From the NCBI GenBank assembly GCA_002083395.1, contig LWDH01000022.1, positions 1-62,570 of the forward strand: a DNA stretch of 62,570 nucleotides, in the 5' to 3' direction. Below the pieces are notes generated by a model that had not been told where the DNA came from, did no database searches, and saw only the letters and a program-made list of their open reading frames with translations. This stretch comes from Proteobacteria bacterium SG_bin4 (lineage in GTDB: Bacteria; Pseudomonadota; Gammaproteobacteria; Burkholderiales; Nitrosomonadaceae). Shown in pieces: positions 1-8,876 of this stretch (position 1 is its first letter; each line of letters starts with the position of its first letter). The position numbers and the translations under genes are program-made.

Positions 1-31
1 TTTAAAAAATCAGGGGTTTTGCAAAGGTCTC
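1..31. repeat. End of an insertion element, GAGACC family, cut by the window edge
   Basis: The sequence ending at 31 reads TTTGCAAAGGTCTC, the reverse complement of the GAGACCTTTGCA terminus seen at 1199 and at both ends of the 44964-45104 element. The rest of the element would lie left of the window, so whether it is a full IS or a short derivative cannot be seen. Confidence 0.5.
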
Positions 32-157
32 TAATTGACTTTAAGTTTAATACTTACTGAATATTTTGAAGATGAAAACAGAGGGGAAATATACCCCTAT
101 CTTTTAAATATGACTGTGACTTTTCTCACACCGTTGTGCAGATTTTTTCTGTGACCA

Positions 158-1027
158 TTAACCGCCGACTTTGACAAAACTGCCGTCCTGATTTACCCAA
201 ACCTCGCCGGTAAAAGCATCGGTAATCGTTGTAGCATCAGTGGCAAAGCAATCGGTAACAGTTTGGTTGGTAAAGGTTCCTCGAGTGTAATACTTCACCG
301 GCGGCGTCACCACAATGCCTGTGACTGGAAGGCTGCCCAATGTACTATTTAAAGGTGCTGTGATATCGAGACAAAGATCGGAATTTACAACCAGGTTAGC
401 AGCTTCGGCTGGTGCATTAATGGTGCAATGCTTGACATTAGCAGATGCATCGACAATGGCTTGAAACGGATTCGGTAATCCGGGGATGCTGGTCGATATG
501 CCTTCGATGCTCGATGAAGTCACGTTATTGCTGCCAAGAATAGAAATGCCGCTGGCAGTCGTTTGCTCCGGTAACTTGCAAAGATTGGTTTTAGAGAGAT
601 CGGTTACAGTAGCGCATGCGCCATTGGTTGTTACTGTAACGACATTGCCACTCTGACTGTAACTGATTCCAGCGAGTGTGTCGGTCGTATCGCAAGCGGC
701 GATTGTGCTTGAACCGCCGGTACTGTTTATGTAACCAATCAGATTGGATAGCGTGTCGATCACAGCCGGACTGCTTCCCCAGGGTCCCCCCATCGCGTAA
801 ACCCTGTTGTCGCTTTTGTTAACGCCGACATAAATATTGGACTCAGGATAATGCCGGAATAGCCAGGGTTCGATACTCTGGGTTGCGCGGCGGCTAGAAA
901 AAATCGACGGAAAGGTATTTTCCGCCCAGTTGAGAAGTTTCTCGGTATCGCTTGCGATCGTGGCGTGAGCCCAATGGATATTACCGATCAAGGCGACAGT
1001 GCAGAATAATAGCTTGAATAGTTTCAT
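158..1027 (-). CDS. Secreted protein of unknown function
   Basis: A 289-residue protein not assigned to a family. Residues 1-22 form a clear Sec signal peptide ending in WAHA. The next 75 residues (LLNWAENTFPSIFS, a Tyr/Pro-rich stretch, then YVGVNKSDNRVYAMGG) resemble an N-terminal segment I recall from several betaproteobacterial exported proteins with a WAE..YP..F pattern; that link is from memory. The rest is Thr/Ser/Asn-rich with paired cysteines, as expected of an extracellular or periplasmic beta-rich protein. The start is supported by AGGAG nine bases upstream of the ATG. It stands alone between two ends of the same insertion-element family (31 and 1199), so it may have moved or been isolated by those elements. 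Confidence 0.75.
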   Translation of the reverse strand: MKLFKLLFCTVALIGNIHWAHATIASDTEKLLNWAENTFPSIFSSRRATQSIEPWLFRHYPESNIYVGVNKSDNRVYAMGGPWGSSPAVIDTLSNLIGYINSTGGSSTIAACDTTDTLAGISYSQSGNVVTVTTNGACATVTDLSKTNLCKLPEQTTASGISILGSNNVTSSSIEGISTSIPGLPNPFQAIVDASANVKHCTINAPAEAANLVVNSDLCLDITAPLNSTLGSLPVTGIVVTPPVKYYTRGTFTNQTVTDCFATDATTITDAFTGEVWVNQDGSFVKVGG

Positions 1028-1198
1028 GGGAAAAATCTCCTGTAGGCTGGGTGGAGTAAAGTATTTGGTATCAATGGATTAACTCATTATAGCTAAAAGT
1101 AAAGCAAGCAATGATTTTAAAGAAGTTATTGTGCAATCAATAACGGGAAATAGCTATCAAAAAGGGGATATTTCCAAGAAATCAGTTTGATACTTATC

Positions 1199-1275
1199 GA
1201 GACCTTTGCACGGTACTACGCGGCACGATAATCGCGTTAAAAATTCGCGAAAAATGCTCATTTACTCCGTGTAGA
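1199..1275. repeat. Half copy of the GAGACC miniature element
   Basis: Starts with GAGACCTTTGCACGG and then matches, nearly base for base, the reverse complement of the right half of the complete element at 44964-45104, including the run around AAAATTCGCGAAAAATGCTC. The other half and the second terminal repeat are missing. It ends exactly at the stop codon of the YfiR gene at 1276, so it forms the 3' boundary of the long receptor/YfiR array. Confidence 0.75.
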
Positions 1276-1851
1276 TTATTGATAGACCTTGGCTGCGAGT
1301 TGCAATAATTTCGAGCTGATATCCAATCCTGCTTTTCTCGCGATTCCCAGATTGATTTCAAAAACGACTTTTTCGTTCACCAGATTCATATTGATTGCGA
1401 TACCTTTTGAGGTAGCATTGGGGCTGTCTGCCAATGTCAGAATCGGTTTGTCTGACAGATCGCGCATCAACTCCGCCAAGTCATTATTGACGGATTTGGC
1501 AAAGAAAATTACCTGACATTGCGCCAATTGCTCTGGATTGCTGATTCGCGATACTTTAAGCGAACGCGTGCCTACCGCTTTGTTTTGCAGCTTATCGATT
1601 TCATGACCAAAATAATCTTCACCATATAAGCACATATTTACTTCCGAATCGGCATCGCTTGGCCATTGCGTGAACGCAATGAAATTGTAAATAAAGGCTG
1701 CTTTGACTTGATACTCAAGGGCGCTATCCGCTCGCGCCGTTTCGTGAACAACCGGCAGGCCAAAACCTAACCACACGGCCAGCAGCAAGCGGCTAGCCCA
1801 TTGACTGGCGTGTTTGGCTAAGCATTTATTGAACCGGTTATCGATGCGCAT
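1276..1851 (-). CDS. YfiR-type periplasmic regulator, copy 1
   Basis: A 191-residue YfiR/DUF4154-type protein. The long frame opens at 1899, but the ATG at 1851 is preferred because it avoids overlap with the upstream receptor and gives a normal signal peptide (hydrophobic LLLAVWLGFGLPVV, then ARADS). The mature part has the family pattern LEYQVKAAFIYNFIAFTQWP, then MCLYGED and QCQVIFF, whose two cysteines could pair, and the C-terminal SSKLLQLAAKVYQ. In Pseudomonas, YfiR binds the periplasmic domain of the diguanylate cyclase YfiN and represses it; no YfiN orthologue is seen here. It is the last gene of a receptor-receptor-YfiR module and is very close in sequence to copy 2 at 6192. Family assignment is firm; partner is inferred. 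Confidence 0.88.
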   Translation of the reverse strand: MRIDNRFNKCLAKHASQWASRLLLAVWLGFGLPVVHETARADSALEYQVKAAFIYNFIAFTQWPSDADSEVNMCLYGEDYFGHEIDKLQNKAVGTRSLKVSRISNPEQLAQCQVIFFAKSVNNDLAELMRDLSDKPILTLADSPNATSKGIAINMNLVNEKVVFEINLGIARKAGLDISSKLLQLAAKVYQ

Positions 1852-1873
1852 ATCGCTTTTACCGTATCCTCTA

Positions 1874-3991
1874 TTAGAAACGCCACTGCACCCCGGCAAA
1901 GACTCCTCGCGGAATCGCTGCTGGCACCAAAGGAATAAAGTCGGAAGTCAGCTCCCGGTGATGCTGGCTGAACAGGTTTTGGCCGACAACGAACAATTCA
2001 GTATTTTTTGCCGGTCTGTAGACCAGTTTGGCATCCATTGTGACGTAACTTGGAATCTGGTAAAAAGCGATTTCGCTGGTATAGCGCAACCACAAGTTCA
2101 GTTGTAGCCTTTCAGAAAAATCGTAGTTGGAACGGACTGACAATTGATGCTGTGGATTCGCTTTTTCGGATCCTCCGGTGGTCGGATTGGTGTTTTTGAG
2201 CAAGTTATTCGAAGAGAAATCGATATGGATAAAACTGTAACTGGTCTGGATACGCCAGTTTTCTACAGGTCTAAGGTCGATCGATGTTTCCACGCCATAC
2301 GTCAAAGCCGATCCTTGGTTGTTAATGAATACCGGTTGCAGCAATCGCAACGGCAAGCCGGTACTCAACGAAAATGCGCCGAAGGAAACATCGCGCAATT
2401 GACTGTAGTCGTTGGCGAAACCGGCGATATCGATGGAAGCTTGGGGAGAAAACTGATGCCGGTATCCCGCTTCGTAAGCAATCAGCTTTTCCGAATTGTA
2501 TTGCCCGCTGCCGAGCAACGTGGCCGAGATCGGAAACGGCAAGCTGGATAATGCCAAACCGGTTGCGACCGGCAAGAAAGGCGTGATATCGATTTTGCTG
2601 TCATTTTCAGCACGCGATGGTGTGCGGACAGCGCGTGACACAGCTATCCATACCGAATTTTCCGGGTTTGGTGTCCACATCAGCCGTGCATTCGGCTGTA
2701 TTTCCATGCCGGTAAAATCGTTGTGTTCAAACCGGCTGCCAATCGTGAACAACAAGCGATCCGGTATCAGCGTGATGTCATCGCGAATAAACGTACCAAT
2801 TAAATGATTGGTCTGGTCACGTGGAGAGAACGTCAATAAAGGTGAATCAAATACCTTGTTGTGATAAAGCCGGTAATGCGCGCCCCAAGTGAGTTGATGG
2901 CGATCGAACAGCGAGAAGCGATATTGCAGATCGGCGTCGAAACTTTCGGCGTCAAATTTGCCGATGGGTAAGAGCTGCGAACGGTGACGGTCGTAATAGG
3001 TTTGCAGCATGATCGACGATTGCTCGGAAAAAGTCCGGTCCCAACGGAAACGGATATTGCCGCCTTCGTTGTGTCCCCGCATCTGGCCGCCTGGGGGTGC
3101 TGAAAGATATCGTGCGTCATAATCCAGCGTACTGCCATCATAATTGGAAAAAACATCGCCTTGCAGTGTAAATTGATCGATGCCGCGTTGATGATCGACG
3201 CGAAACCCGCCACGGGCTGAATGCCATTGATCGTTGGCATGCTCACCCGTTGATGCTTGCGTTTGTCCGCGGGAGAATCCTTTTGCGTAAACGCGGAAAG
3301 GCGTTTCATCATTGATCTTTCCGCCGTAGCGGGCGCCCGCAAAGCCATGCTCAAAGCTTCCGCCGCCAGCGGTAAAGAGCGTACCTTGGGTATCGGCGGC
3401 TTTTTTGGTAATGATATTGATAACACCATTGACCGCATTAGCACCCCAGGAAGTTGCCGCCGGACCGCGGATCACCTCGATCCGTTCGATGTCTTCCATC
3501 AGCGTATCCTGCTGTTCCCATAAAACACCGGAGAAAATCGGCGAGTAGACGCTACGGCCGTCCATCAGCACTTGCAATTTGTTGGCATATACGCCGTTAA
3601 AGCCGCGGATACTGACCGCCCATTTATCGGTACCGACACGTTCGACCTGTACCCCGGGCGCCATACGTAACGCATCGGGAATGCTGGTTGCGCCGGAACG
3701 GCGGATATCGTCCTGGGTAATGACGAAAATAGCGGATGCAACTTCCGTCAGTTTTTGCGGTGTTCTGGATACCGTGGTTACCTTCACGTTCATTAGCTCC
3801 TCGATGCTGAGATTGAGGAATTGATTGTCGGCCGGCTTGTTTTGCGCAACAGCTAAACTGCTAGCGGTTATTAGCAACCATAACCATGCGAAAGCCATTC
3901 CCAGCGCAGGCTGTTTTGTCCATGATGGTCTGGTTGGTGAAGTTGCGAAATAGCTAAGCGGCATCGTCATCTGTACTATTAGTAGCGCCAT
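1874..3991 (-). CDS. TonB-dependent outer-membrane receptor, module B second position
   Basis: A 705-residue TonB-dependent receptor. After an N-terminal hydrophobic export signal (about residues 31-49) comes a conserved LSIEELMNVKVTTVSR segment, then the plug (VFVITQDDIRRSGATSIPDAL type, RGFNG, LMDGRSVY, IERIEVIRGPAA, NAVNGVINIITKK), then a long beta-barrel ending in an aromatic residue (QWRF), as outer-membrane barrels do. It should import or sense a ligand at the outer membrane using TonB-ExbBD energy; the ligand is not predictable. The ATG used overlaps the stop of the preceding receptor by 13 bases; an ATG at 3970 is an alternative. It is most like the receptor at 6778 (shared SIPDALRMAPGVQV and WAVSIRGF), which occupies the same position in the other module. 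Confidence 0.92.
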   Translation of the reverse strand: MALLIVQMTMPLSYFATSPTRPSWTKQPALGMAFAWLWLLITASSLAVAQNKPADNQFLNLSIEELMNVKVTTVSRTPQKLTEVASAIFVITQDDIRRSGATSIPDALRMAPGVQVERVGTDKWAVSIRGFNGVYANKLQVLMDGRSVYSPIFSGVLWEQQDTLMEDIERIEVIRGPAATSWGANAVNGVINIITKKAADTQGTLFTAGGGSFEHGFAGARYGGKINDETPFRVYAKGFSRGQTQASTGEHANDQWHSARGGFRVDHQRGIDQFTLQGDVFSNYDGSTLDYDARYLSAPPGGQMRGHNEGGNIRFRWDRTFSEQSSIMLQTYYDRHRSQLLPIGKFDAESFDADLQYRFSLFDRHQLTWGAHYRLYHNKVFDSPLLTFSPRDQTNHLIGTFIRDDITLIPDRLLFTIGSRFEHNDFTGMEIQPNARLMWTPNPENSVWIAVSRAVRTPSRAENDSKIDITPFLPVATGLALSSLPFPISATLLGSGQYNSEKLIAYEAGYRHQFSPQASIDIAGFANDYSQLRDVSFGAFSLSTGLPLRLLQPVFINNQGSALTYGVETSIDLRPVENWRIQTSYSFIHIDFSSNNLLKNTNPTTGGSEKANPQHQLSVRSNYDFSERLQLNLWLRYTSEIAFYQIPSYVTMDAKLVYRPAKNTELFVVGQNLFSQHHRELTSDFIPLVPAAIPRGVFAGVQWRF

Positions 3992-6087
3992 TCAACCCCG
4001 GCATAAACACCCCTTTGCACATAGGTGGCCAAGGAGGGAATAAAGTCGGATTGTGATTCGCGATGATACTGGCTGAACAGATTTTGTCCCACCACAAAAA
4101 ATTCGGTATTTTTGACTGGTTTCCATGCAAGTTTCGCATCCATCGTGACATAGCCAGGAATGTTGAAGAATGACAAACCGCTGACATAGCGCAGCCACAG
4201 ATTTAACTGGAGTTTATCGGAGAAGTCATAATGCGACCGAACGGATAGTTGATGGTTTGGATTGGCTTTGTGCGCTCCGGCAGACGATGAATCCATTTGG
4301 CGAAATTCCGGATTGGAAGCGGTATGAATCTGCAGGAATGAATAGCTGGCTTGCAGGCGCCAATTGTCACGTGGTCGCCAGTCGACCGACGATTCAAAGC
4401 CGTATGAATGCGCGGTGGTGTCATTACTGAATATCACCGGTAATACCAAGTAGGGGATCGGGCCGGTGCCGGGCATCATCTGACCGAAGCGGAAATCTCT
4501 TAATTGACTGTAATCGTTAAAGAAACCGGCTAGATCGACGGACGCGTTCTCGGTAATCTGGCGGCGGTAGCCTACTTCGTAAGCAATCAGCTTTTCGGCC
4601 TGGTAATGATGATTGCCTTGCACCGCCATCAGAACTGGCACCGGGAACGCCGGCATGCCGGGCATTCCTGACATCACGCGTCCGGCGATGGTGACATCAT
4701 TCTCGCCCCGCGACGGAATCCGTACCGCGCGGGATATCGATAACCACATCGAGTTTTGCGGATCGGGGGTGAACATCAAGCGTCCGTTGGGTTGTACTTC
4801 CAAGCCGGTGAAGTCGTTATGGTCGAGCCGGGTGCCGAGCGATAACGTTAGTTTCTCCGGTAACAGCCGGATGTCGTCCCGGATGAAGGCGCTGAAATTG
4901 TGATTGGTGCGTTGTGGCGGGGTGAAAGCGGTCAATTCGGTTTCGGCGACCTTGTTGTTGTAGAGCCGGTAATTCAGACCCCAGGTGACATCGTGATGCT
5001 GGAACAGCGGCAGCCGGTGCTGAAAATCAACATCGAAGCTCTCTGCGTATTTTGTCCAAGGCGCTAGTTGGTTATGCACGCGATCATAGTAGGTTTGCAG
5101 CATGATCGACGATTTTTCCGAGAAAGTGCGATCCCAGCGTAAGCGGATATTGCCGCCTTTTTCGGTGGCATCGACAACATCCAGACGGGAGAAGGGAGCA
5201 ATCAGCGACGGCTGCATCAAACTGTCACCAATGCGGTTTGCGAAAATGTCGCCCTGTAAAGTCAATTGATCGATACCCCGGGCATGATCGACACGAAAGC
5301 CAGCTCTGATCGATTGCCAGTCATCATGCGCACTGGCCCTCGCTAGCGTGGTGCTGTGATCTCGGCTAAACGCTTTGGCGTAGATACGGAACGGTGTGTT
5401 GTCGCCCAGCATGCCGCCGTAGCGCGCGCCGACAAAGCCTTGCTCAAAACTGCCGCCACCGGCTGTGAACAGCAAACCCTGCGTATCGGCGGCTTTTTTG
5501 GTGATGATGTTAATGACGCCGTTGACGGCATTGGCGCCCCAGACAGTTGCGCCCGGACCGCGGATAACTTCGATGCGTTCAACGTCTTCCAGCATGGTGT
5601 CTTGCTGGCTCCAGATTACGCCTGAGAACAACGGCGTGTAAACACTGCGTCCGTCGATCAGGACTTGCAGCTTGTTGGCGAAACGGCCATTAAAACCGCG
5701 GATACTGATCGACCATTTGTCGGTGCCGACACGTGCGACATCCACGCCAGGCGCCATGCGCAACACTTCGGGGATGCTGGTGGCGCCAGAGCGGCGGATG
5801 TCATCCTGGGTGATGACAAAAATGGCCGAAGGGGTTTCCGACAGCTTTTGCGCGCGCCTGGATACGGATGTAACCTCGACTTGCATCAATTCTTCGATAC
5901 TCAACGCCAATAGCTGATCGGTCCCTTTTCTGGGGGGAGGTCTGGTATCGGCTTGCGCTATTTTGGAAAGACTACCAAACAGCACCACAAACAGTAATCC
6001 GAGTTTTAACAGGACAGTCAAATAGTCTGCTGGCGTCATGAGTGAGTGAAATGAGCGGTATAGGCCTAATTTTTTATAATAATCCAT
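3979..6087 (-). CDS. TonB-dependent outer-membrane receptor, module B first position
   Basis: A 702-residue receptor with the same layout: signal segment LLKLGLLFVVLFGSLSKIAQA, LSIEELMQVEVTSVSRR, plug with ITQDDIRRSGATSIPEVL, RGFNGRFANKL, IERIEVIRGP-type box (here VERIEVIRGPGA), and a barrel ending EWRY. SIPEVLRMAPGVDVAR makes it closest to the receptor at 8877, its positional counterpart. The start is uncertain: ATG 6087 lacks a clear ribosome site, and ATG 6039 (MTPADYLTVLLK) would give a tidier signal peptide. A 104-bp gap separates it from the YfiR gene upstream, long enough for its own promoter. Translation is coupled to the next receptor by overlap. Confidence 0.92.
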   Translation of the reverse strand: MDYYKKLGLYRSFHSLMTPADYLTVLLKLGLLFVVLFGSLSKIAQADTRPPPRKGTDQLLALSIEELMQVEVTSVSRRAQKLSETPSAIFVITQDDIRRSGATSIPEVLRMAPGVDVARVGTDKWSISIRGFNGRFANKLQVLIDGRSVYTPLFSGVIWSQQDTMLEDVERIEVIRGPGATVWGANAVNGVINIITKKAADTQGLLFTAGGGSFEQGFVGARYGGMLGDNTPFRIYAKAFSRDHSTTLARASAHDDWQSIRAGFRVDHARGIDQLTLQGDIFANRIGDSLMQPSLIAPFSRLDVVDATEKGGNIRLRWDRTFSEKSSIMLQTYYDRVHNQLAPWTKYAESFDVDFQHRLPLFQHHDVTWGLNYRLYNNKVAETELTAFTPPQRTNHNFSAFIRDDIRLLPEKLTLSLGTRLDHNDFTGLEVQPNGRLMFTPDPQNSMWLSISRAVRIPSRGENDVTIAGRVMSGMPGMPAFPVPVLMAVQGNHHYQAEKLIAYEVGYRRQITENASVDLAGFFNDYSQLRDFRFGQMMPGTGPIPYLVLPVIFSNDTTAHSYGFESSVDWRPRDNWRLQASYSFLQIHTASNPEFRQMDSSSAGAHKANPNHQLSVRSHYDFSDKLQLNLWLRYVSGLSFFNIPGYVTMDAKLAWKPVKNTEFFVVGQNLFSQYHRESQSDFIPSLATYVQRGVYAGVEWRY

Positions 6088-6104
6088 GACTTGATCATGT
6101 CATG
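6085..6104. promoter_or_regulatory. Inverted repeat over the receptor start codon
   Basis: CATGAC at 6085-6090 and GTCATG at 6099-6104 form a perfect 6-bp inverted repeat with an 8-base spacer, overlapping the ATG of the receptor starting at 6087. It lies in the only sizeable gap inside the double receptor/YfiR array. It could be an operator or an RNA hairpin, or chance; there is no direct evidence of function. Confidence 0.25.
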
Positions 6105-6191
6105 TTTTGAGTTGAAGCAATAAATCCCCTTTTTTAAGTTCTGTTACAAGCAGTTGAAATGGCTTGATTAAAATTGGTAAGCCTGCGAATT

Positions 6192-6773
6192 TTATTGATG
6201 AACTTTGGTAGCCAGCTGCAACAGCTTGGAACTGATATCCAGACCGGATTTCCTGGCGCTTGCCAGATTGATTTCGAATACGATTTTTTCGTTGACTAAA
6301 CTCATGTTGATGGTAACGCCTTGTGAAATGGCATTGGGGGAATCGGCGAGCATCAGAATCGGATAGCTTTCCAGATTGCTGATAGTGTTCGCCATGGTGT
6401 TATTGACGGATTTGGAGAAAAAGATCGCCTGGCATTGCGGCAATTGATCGGAATTTCTGATGCGTACAACTTTGATCGAACGAGTGCCGACGGATCTGTT
6501 TTGCAGTTTATCGATTTCATGACCAAAATAATCTTCACCGTAAAGACACAGATTGATCGCTGGCTCAGCGCTTTCGGGCCATTGCGTGAATGCGATAAAG
6601 TTATAAATGAACGCGGCTTTGACTTGATATTCGAGCATTTCGTCGGCATGAGCCAGCGGCGCAGTGAACGGTTGGCTAATGATGAGCAGAACTGCCAGCA
6701 GCCAGCGGCGGATGTTCCGCGTGCACGAAGTGATCAGAGGCAGGATTGGTGAGGTTAATTGGCGCAGTTTCAT
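6192..6773 (-). CDS. YfiR-type periplasmic regulator, copy 2
   Basis: A 193-residue YfiR/DUF4154-type protein with signal segment WLLAVLLIISQPFTAPLAHA and mature start DEMLEYQVKAAF. It shares with copy 1 almost all of FIYNFIAFTQWP, CLYGEDYFGHEIDKLQN, VNEK.VFEINL and LDISSKLLQLA.KV.Q, and keeps the same cysteine pair (CLYGED, QCQ). This is a recent duplication by eye. The start ATG lies four bases after the TAA of the upstream receptor, so the two are one transcript. As the last gene of module A it probably works with those receptors or with the shared upstream kinase. Function is inferred from the family only. Confidence 0.88.
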   Translation of the reverse strand: MKLRQLTSPILPLITSCTRNIRRWLLAVLLIISQPFTAPLAHADEMLEYQVKAAFIYNFIAFTQWPESAEPAINLCLYGEDYFGHEIDKLQNRSVGTRSIKVVRIRNSDQLPQCQAIFFSKSVNNTMANTISNLESYPILMLADSPNAISQGVTINMSLVNEKIVFEINLASARKSGLDISSKLLQLATKVHQ

Positions 6774-6777
6774 GGTC

Positions 6778-8874
6778 TTAGAAACGCAATTGCGCGCCTC
6801 CGTAAACTCCGCGTGGAATCAGCGCGGGTGAGGATGGTATAAAGTCCGCACCTAATTCCTGATGGTTGTGGCTGAACAGATTCTGCCCGACTACAAAAAG
6901 CTCTACGTTCTTCAGCGGCTTGTAAGCAACCTTGGCATCCATCGTGACGAAGCCGGGTAGATTGTAATACGCGACATGGCTGACGTAGCGCAGCCAGAGA
7001 TTAACCTCCAATTTTTCTGATAAATCATAGTTTGAACGGACCGAGATTTGATGCTGAGGAGTTACCTTGTCAGTGCCGCTCGTGGTTGAATCAAAATTTC
7101 TTGTGAGCGGGTTTGACGAAATCTGCATATCGATAAAGCTGTAGTTACCCTGCAGCCGCCAATTCGATTTCGGTCTCCAATCCGTTGTGACTTCGAATCC
7201 GTAAGTTAATGCAGAAGCATGATTATTCGCTAAAGTGGACAATATGAATTGCCGCGGCAAGCCGGTGCCAAGCGTGAGCGCGCCTAAGCTGAAATCACGC
7301 AATTGGCTGTAGTCGTTAACAAACCCGGCGATGTCGACGGATGCCTGAGGCGTGAATTGACCCCGGTATCCCAATTCGTAAGCGAGCAATTTTTCCGAAC
7401 TGAACGCGTTGTTGCCTTGGAAAACCGCTAGGATCGGGAAAGGTAACGCTGGGAATCCAGGAATGGCATCCAGCTGCATCGTGTTTATCTTGATATCGTT
7501 TTCCGCGCGGGAGGGGGTGCGGACTGCGCGCGAGATCGCCATCCACAGTGAATTCTTATCGTCAGGTGTCCACATTAAACGCGCACTCGGTTGAATTTCC
7601 AATCCGCTGAAATCGTTGTGATCCAACCGTGTGCCGATACTGAAAAATAAGCGTTCCGGAATCAGCGTCACATCATCGCGGATAAAGCCGCTGTATAAAT
7701 GGTTGGTTTGCGCGCGCGGGCTGAATGCGATTAAATCGGTGTCCAGAAACTTGTTTTGATAGAGCCGGTAGTTACCACCCCAGGTGACATCGTGCCGATC
7801 CCGCACCGAAAGGCGGTGCTGGAAGTCGATATCAAAGCTTTCGGCGTCAAAGTTCGCGATCGGTAAAACTTTGTAACGCACGCGATCGTAGTACGTCTGA
7901 AACATGATGGACGAGCGTTCGGACAAGGTCCGGTCCCAGCGGAAGCGGATGTTTCCGCCTTCGACATCGCCACGGTGGCCGTTGGCGGAGAATGACGGTA
8001 AATTAAGCACCGATTGATTCAAGGTGTCGCCGATGGCATTGACAAAAACGTCGCCTTGTAAGGTGTATTGGTCGATACCACGATGATGGTCGATGCGGAA
8101 ACCGCCTCTGGCCGAATGCCATTGATCGTGATTGCTGCTGCCCGCGGGAGAATGGGTATGGTCGCGGGAAAAACCCTTGGCATACACGCGAAACGGCGTA
8201 TCTTCATTGATGCGGCTGCCATAGCGGGCGCCGACGAAAGCGTGTTCGAAGCTGCCGCCGCCCGCGCTCAGTAGGGTGCCTTGCGTATCAGCGGCTTTCT
8301 TGGTGATGACGTTGATCACTCCGTTCACTGCGTTGATGCCCCAAACAGTTGCCGCCGGTCCGCGGATGACTTCGATCCGTTCGATGTCCTCCATCAATGT
8401 ATCTTGCTGATCCCACAACGTGCCGGAGAATAGCGGGTTGTAGACACTGCGGCCATCAATCAACACTTGCAGCTTGTTGGCGAAGCGGCCGTCGAAACCC
8501 CGTATGCTTACCGCCCATTTATCCGTGCCGATTCGATCGACCTGGACGCCGGGCGCCATTCTTAGTGCATCGGGGATGCTGGTGGCGCCGGAACGGCGGA
8601 TGTCATCCTGGGTAATTACGAATACCGCTGATGCGACTTCCGTCAGTTTTTGCGGACGCCGGGAAACTGTCGTGACTTTGACGTTCATCAGTTCTTCGAT
8701 GCTTAAATTCAAGAACTGGCCATCGGCGGATTTATTGCTGGCCAGCGCAAGTTTCATAAAACATCCGAGGAAGCTGAAAACTGCCAGCGATAGCGCCCAT
8801 TTATGCACGATAGCCCGCTTCCGGACCAAGGGGCTGGATCTGCTGAATTGACGGCCTGAATGTCCGGTATTCAT
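6778..8874 (-). CDS. TonB-dependent outer-membrane receptor, module A second position
   Basis: A 698-residue receptor. The open frame extends upstream to 9096 inside the preceding receptor, but the ATG at 8874 (MNTGHSGRQF) sits two bases after that gene's TAG and is followed by a signal segment (WALSLAVFSFLGCFMKLALA), so it is the chosen start. It has LNLSIEELMNVKVTTVSRR, plug motifs ITQDDIRRSGATSIPDAL, RGFDGRFANKL and IERIEVIRGPAA, and a barrel ending QLRF. It is closest to the receptor at 1874. The nearly abutting genes on both sides show co-transcription with receptor 8877 and YfiR copy 2. Confidence 0.92.
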   Translation of the reverse strand: MNTGHSGRQFSRSSPLVRKRAIVHKWALSLAVFSFLGCFMKLALASNKSADGQFLNLSIEELMNVKVTTVSRRPQKLTEVASAVFVITQDDIRRSGATSIPDALRMAPGVQVDRIGTDKWAVSIRGFDGRFANKLQVLIDGRSVYNPLFSGTLWDQQDTLMEDIERIEVIRGPAATVWGINAVNGVINVITKKAADTQGTLLSAGGGSFEHAFVGARYGSRINEDTPFRVYAKGFSRDHTHSPAGSSNHDQWHSARGGFRIDHHRGIDQYTLQGDVFVNAIGDTLNQSVLNLPSFSANGHRGDVEGGNIRFRWDRTLSERSSIMFQTYYDRVRYKVLPIANFDAESFDIDFQHRLSVRDRHDVTWGGNYRLYQNKFLDTDLIAFSPRAQTNHLYSGFIRDDVTLIPERLFFSIGTRLDHNDFSGLEIQPSARLMWTPDDKNSLWMAISRAVRTPSRAENDIKINTMQLDAIPGFPALPFPILAVFQGNNAFSSEKLLAYELGYRGQFTPQASVDIAGFVNDYSQLRDFSLGALTLGTGLPRQFILSTLANNHASALTYGFEVTTDWRPKSNWRLQGNYSFIDMQISSNPLTRNFDSTTSGTDKVTPQHQISVRSNYDLSEKLEVNLWLRYVSHVAYYNLPGFVTMDAKVAYKPLKNVELFVVGQNLFSHNHQELGADFIPSSPALIPRGVYGGAQLRF

Positions 8875-8876
8875 CG